Assembly (NCBI GenBank): GCA_023412695.1
Contig: JAEYNG010000371.1
Location: forward strand, 1 to 5,813
Reading direction: 5' to 3'
DNA length: 5,813 bases
Source of the DNA: Planctomycetota bacterium
GTDB lineage: Bacteria; Planctomycetota; Phycisphaerae; Phycisphaerales; UBA1924
Below, piece after piece: positions 5,586-5,813 of this stretch; the first letter of the stretch is position 1; each line of letters starts with the position of its first letter. The notes beneath the pieces were generated by a model. It made no database searches. It was not told the DNA's origin and was given only the letters and a program-made list of their open reading frames with translations. Position numbers and translations under genes: made by a program.

Positions 5586-5640
5586 GGCCGCTCCTGCGTG
5601 GCGGCGCTCCGGGCGGACGAGGCTGGGATCCCGAGCCGGC

Positions 5641-5813
5641 TCAGGGCTTGGCCTCCTGCTTGTCGTCGTCGGCCTTGGCCTTACGCCCCGCCTCCTTCTC
5701 CTTCGCCGCGAGCATCGACTCGACGGCCTCAATCACCTTGTGGCTCTCATAGCGGAAGCGCAGTTGCAGTTGGCGGTCGTGCGGCTCAATCTTTGTCGCC
5801 GCGAGCACATTGC
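5641..5813 (-). CDS. C-terminal end of an unidentified protein, partial, open at the right edge
   Basis: One minus-strand frame is open from the right edge to a TGA at 5641-5643, giving 56 visible residues. The first part (NVLAATKIEPHDRQLQLRFR) looks like the end of a folded domain. It is followed by a likely helix (YESHKVIEAVESMLAAKEKE) and a Lys/Asp/Ala-rich charged tail ending QEAKP. The other two minus frames contain stops within this stretch, and a charged alanine/lysine tail is a common kind of C-terminus, so the frame is probably real. It cannot be assigned to a family from this fragment. The gene is oriented like the sigma factor and lies about 107 bases upstream of its proposed start. 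Confidence 0.65.
   Translation of the reverse strand, partial: NVLAATKIEPHDRQLQLRFRYESHKVIEAVESMLAAKEKEAGRKAKADDDKQEAKP

Noticed and set aside
5220..5732. A 170-codon minus-strand open frame overlapping the sigma factor
   Set aside because: It is offset from the sigma frame and does not encode the conserved region 2 sequence. It begins inside the upstream gene and is Arg-rich, so it is not a frame-shifted N-terminus of the sigma factor.
1..5813. CRISPR array, tRNA or rRNA gene, insertion sequence, or phage or defence module
   Set aside because: I looked for regular direct repeats, cloverleaf or CCA-type features, terminal inverted repeats and transposase-like frames, and saw none. The genes are metabolic, regulatory and envelope-type.

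Overview
This is a very G+C-rich bacterial window carrying seven protein genes (two cut by the window edges) and one riboswitch. A secreted protein with a Planctomycetota-style PAPG variant of the PEP-CTERM signal, the gene content and the lack of obvious Shine-Dalgarno (SD) sequences before several genes suggest a planctomycete, perhaps of the Phycisphaerae. That placement is inference; there is no rRNA or phylogenetic marker here.

Left part (1-2103, all minus strand, reading leftward): rdgB, the house-cleaning dITP/XTP pyrophosphatase, comes first. It is followed by a cobalamin (B12) riboswitch and a roughly 150-base leader with a G9 tract and a hairpin next to the SD. Then comes an exported beta-propeller-like protein whose visible end runs into VPAPG, the start of a probable PEP-CTERM-type sorting signal. 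That gene is open at base 1. The arrangement implies a B12-controlled cell-surface or envelope propeller protein, reminiscent in logic of the Bacteroides B12-binding propeller BtuG. This is the most interesting part of the window.

Middle part (2104-4481): a 133-base divergent gap with two small hairpins separates rdgB from a plus-strand pair. The first gene is an ALDH7-family (antiquitin-like) aminoadipate-semialdehyde dehydrogenase. The second is ribose-5-phosphate isomerase A, which starts at a TTG codon inside the end of the dehydrogenase gene, so the two are probably translationally coupled.

Right part (4485-5813, minus strand): an ECF sigma factor and a single-pass membrane protein that overlaps it by ATGA form a likely sigma/anti-sigma pair. 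This pair converges on rpiA with only three bases between the stops. The sigma frame has no ATG, GTG or TTG where its conserved N-terminus should begin, so it either starts at a non-canonical codon (ATC or CTG) or is damaged there. Upstream is the lysine-rich C-terminal end of an unidentified protein.
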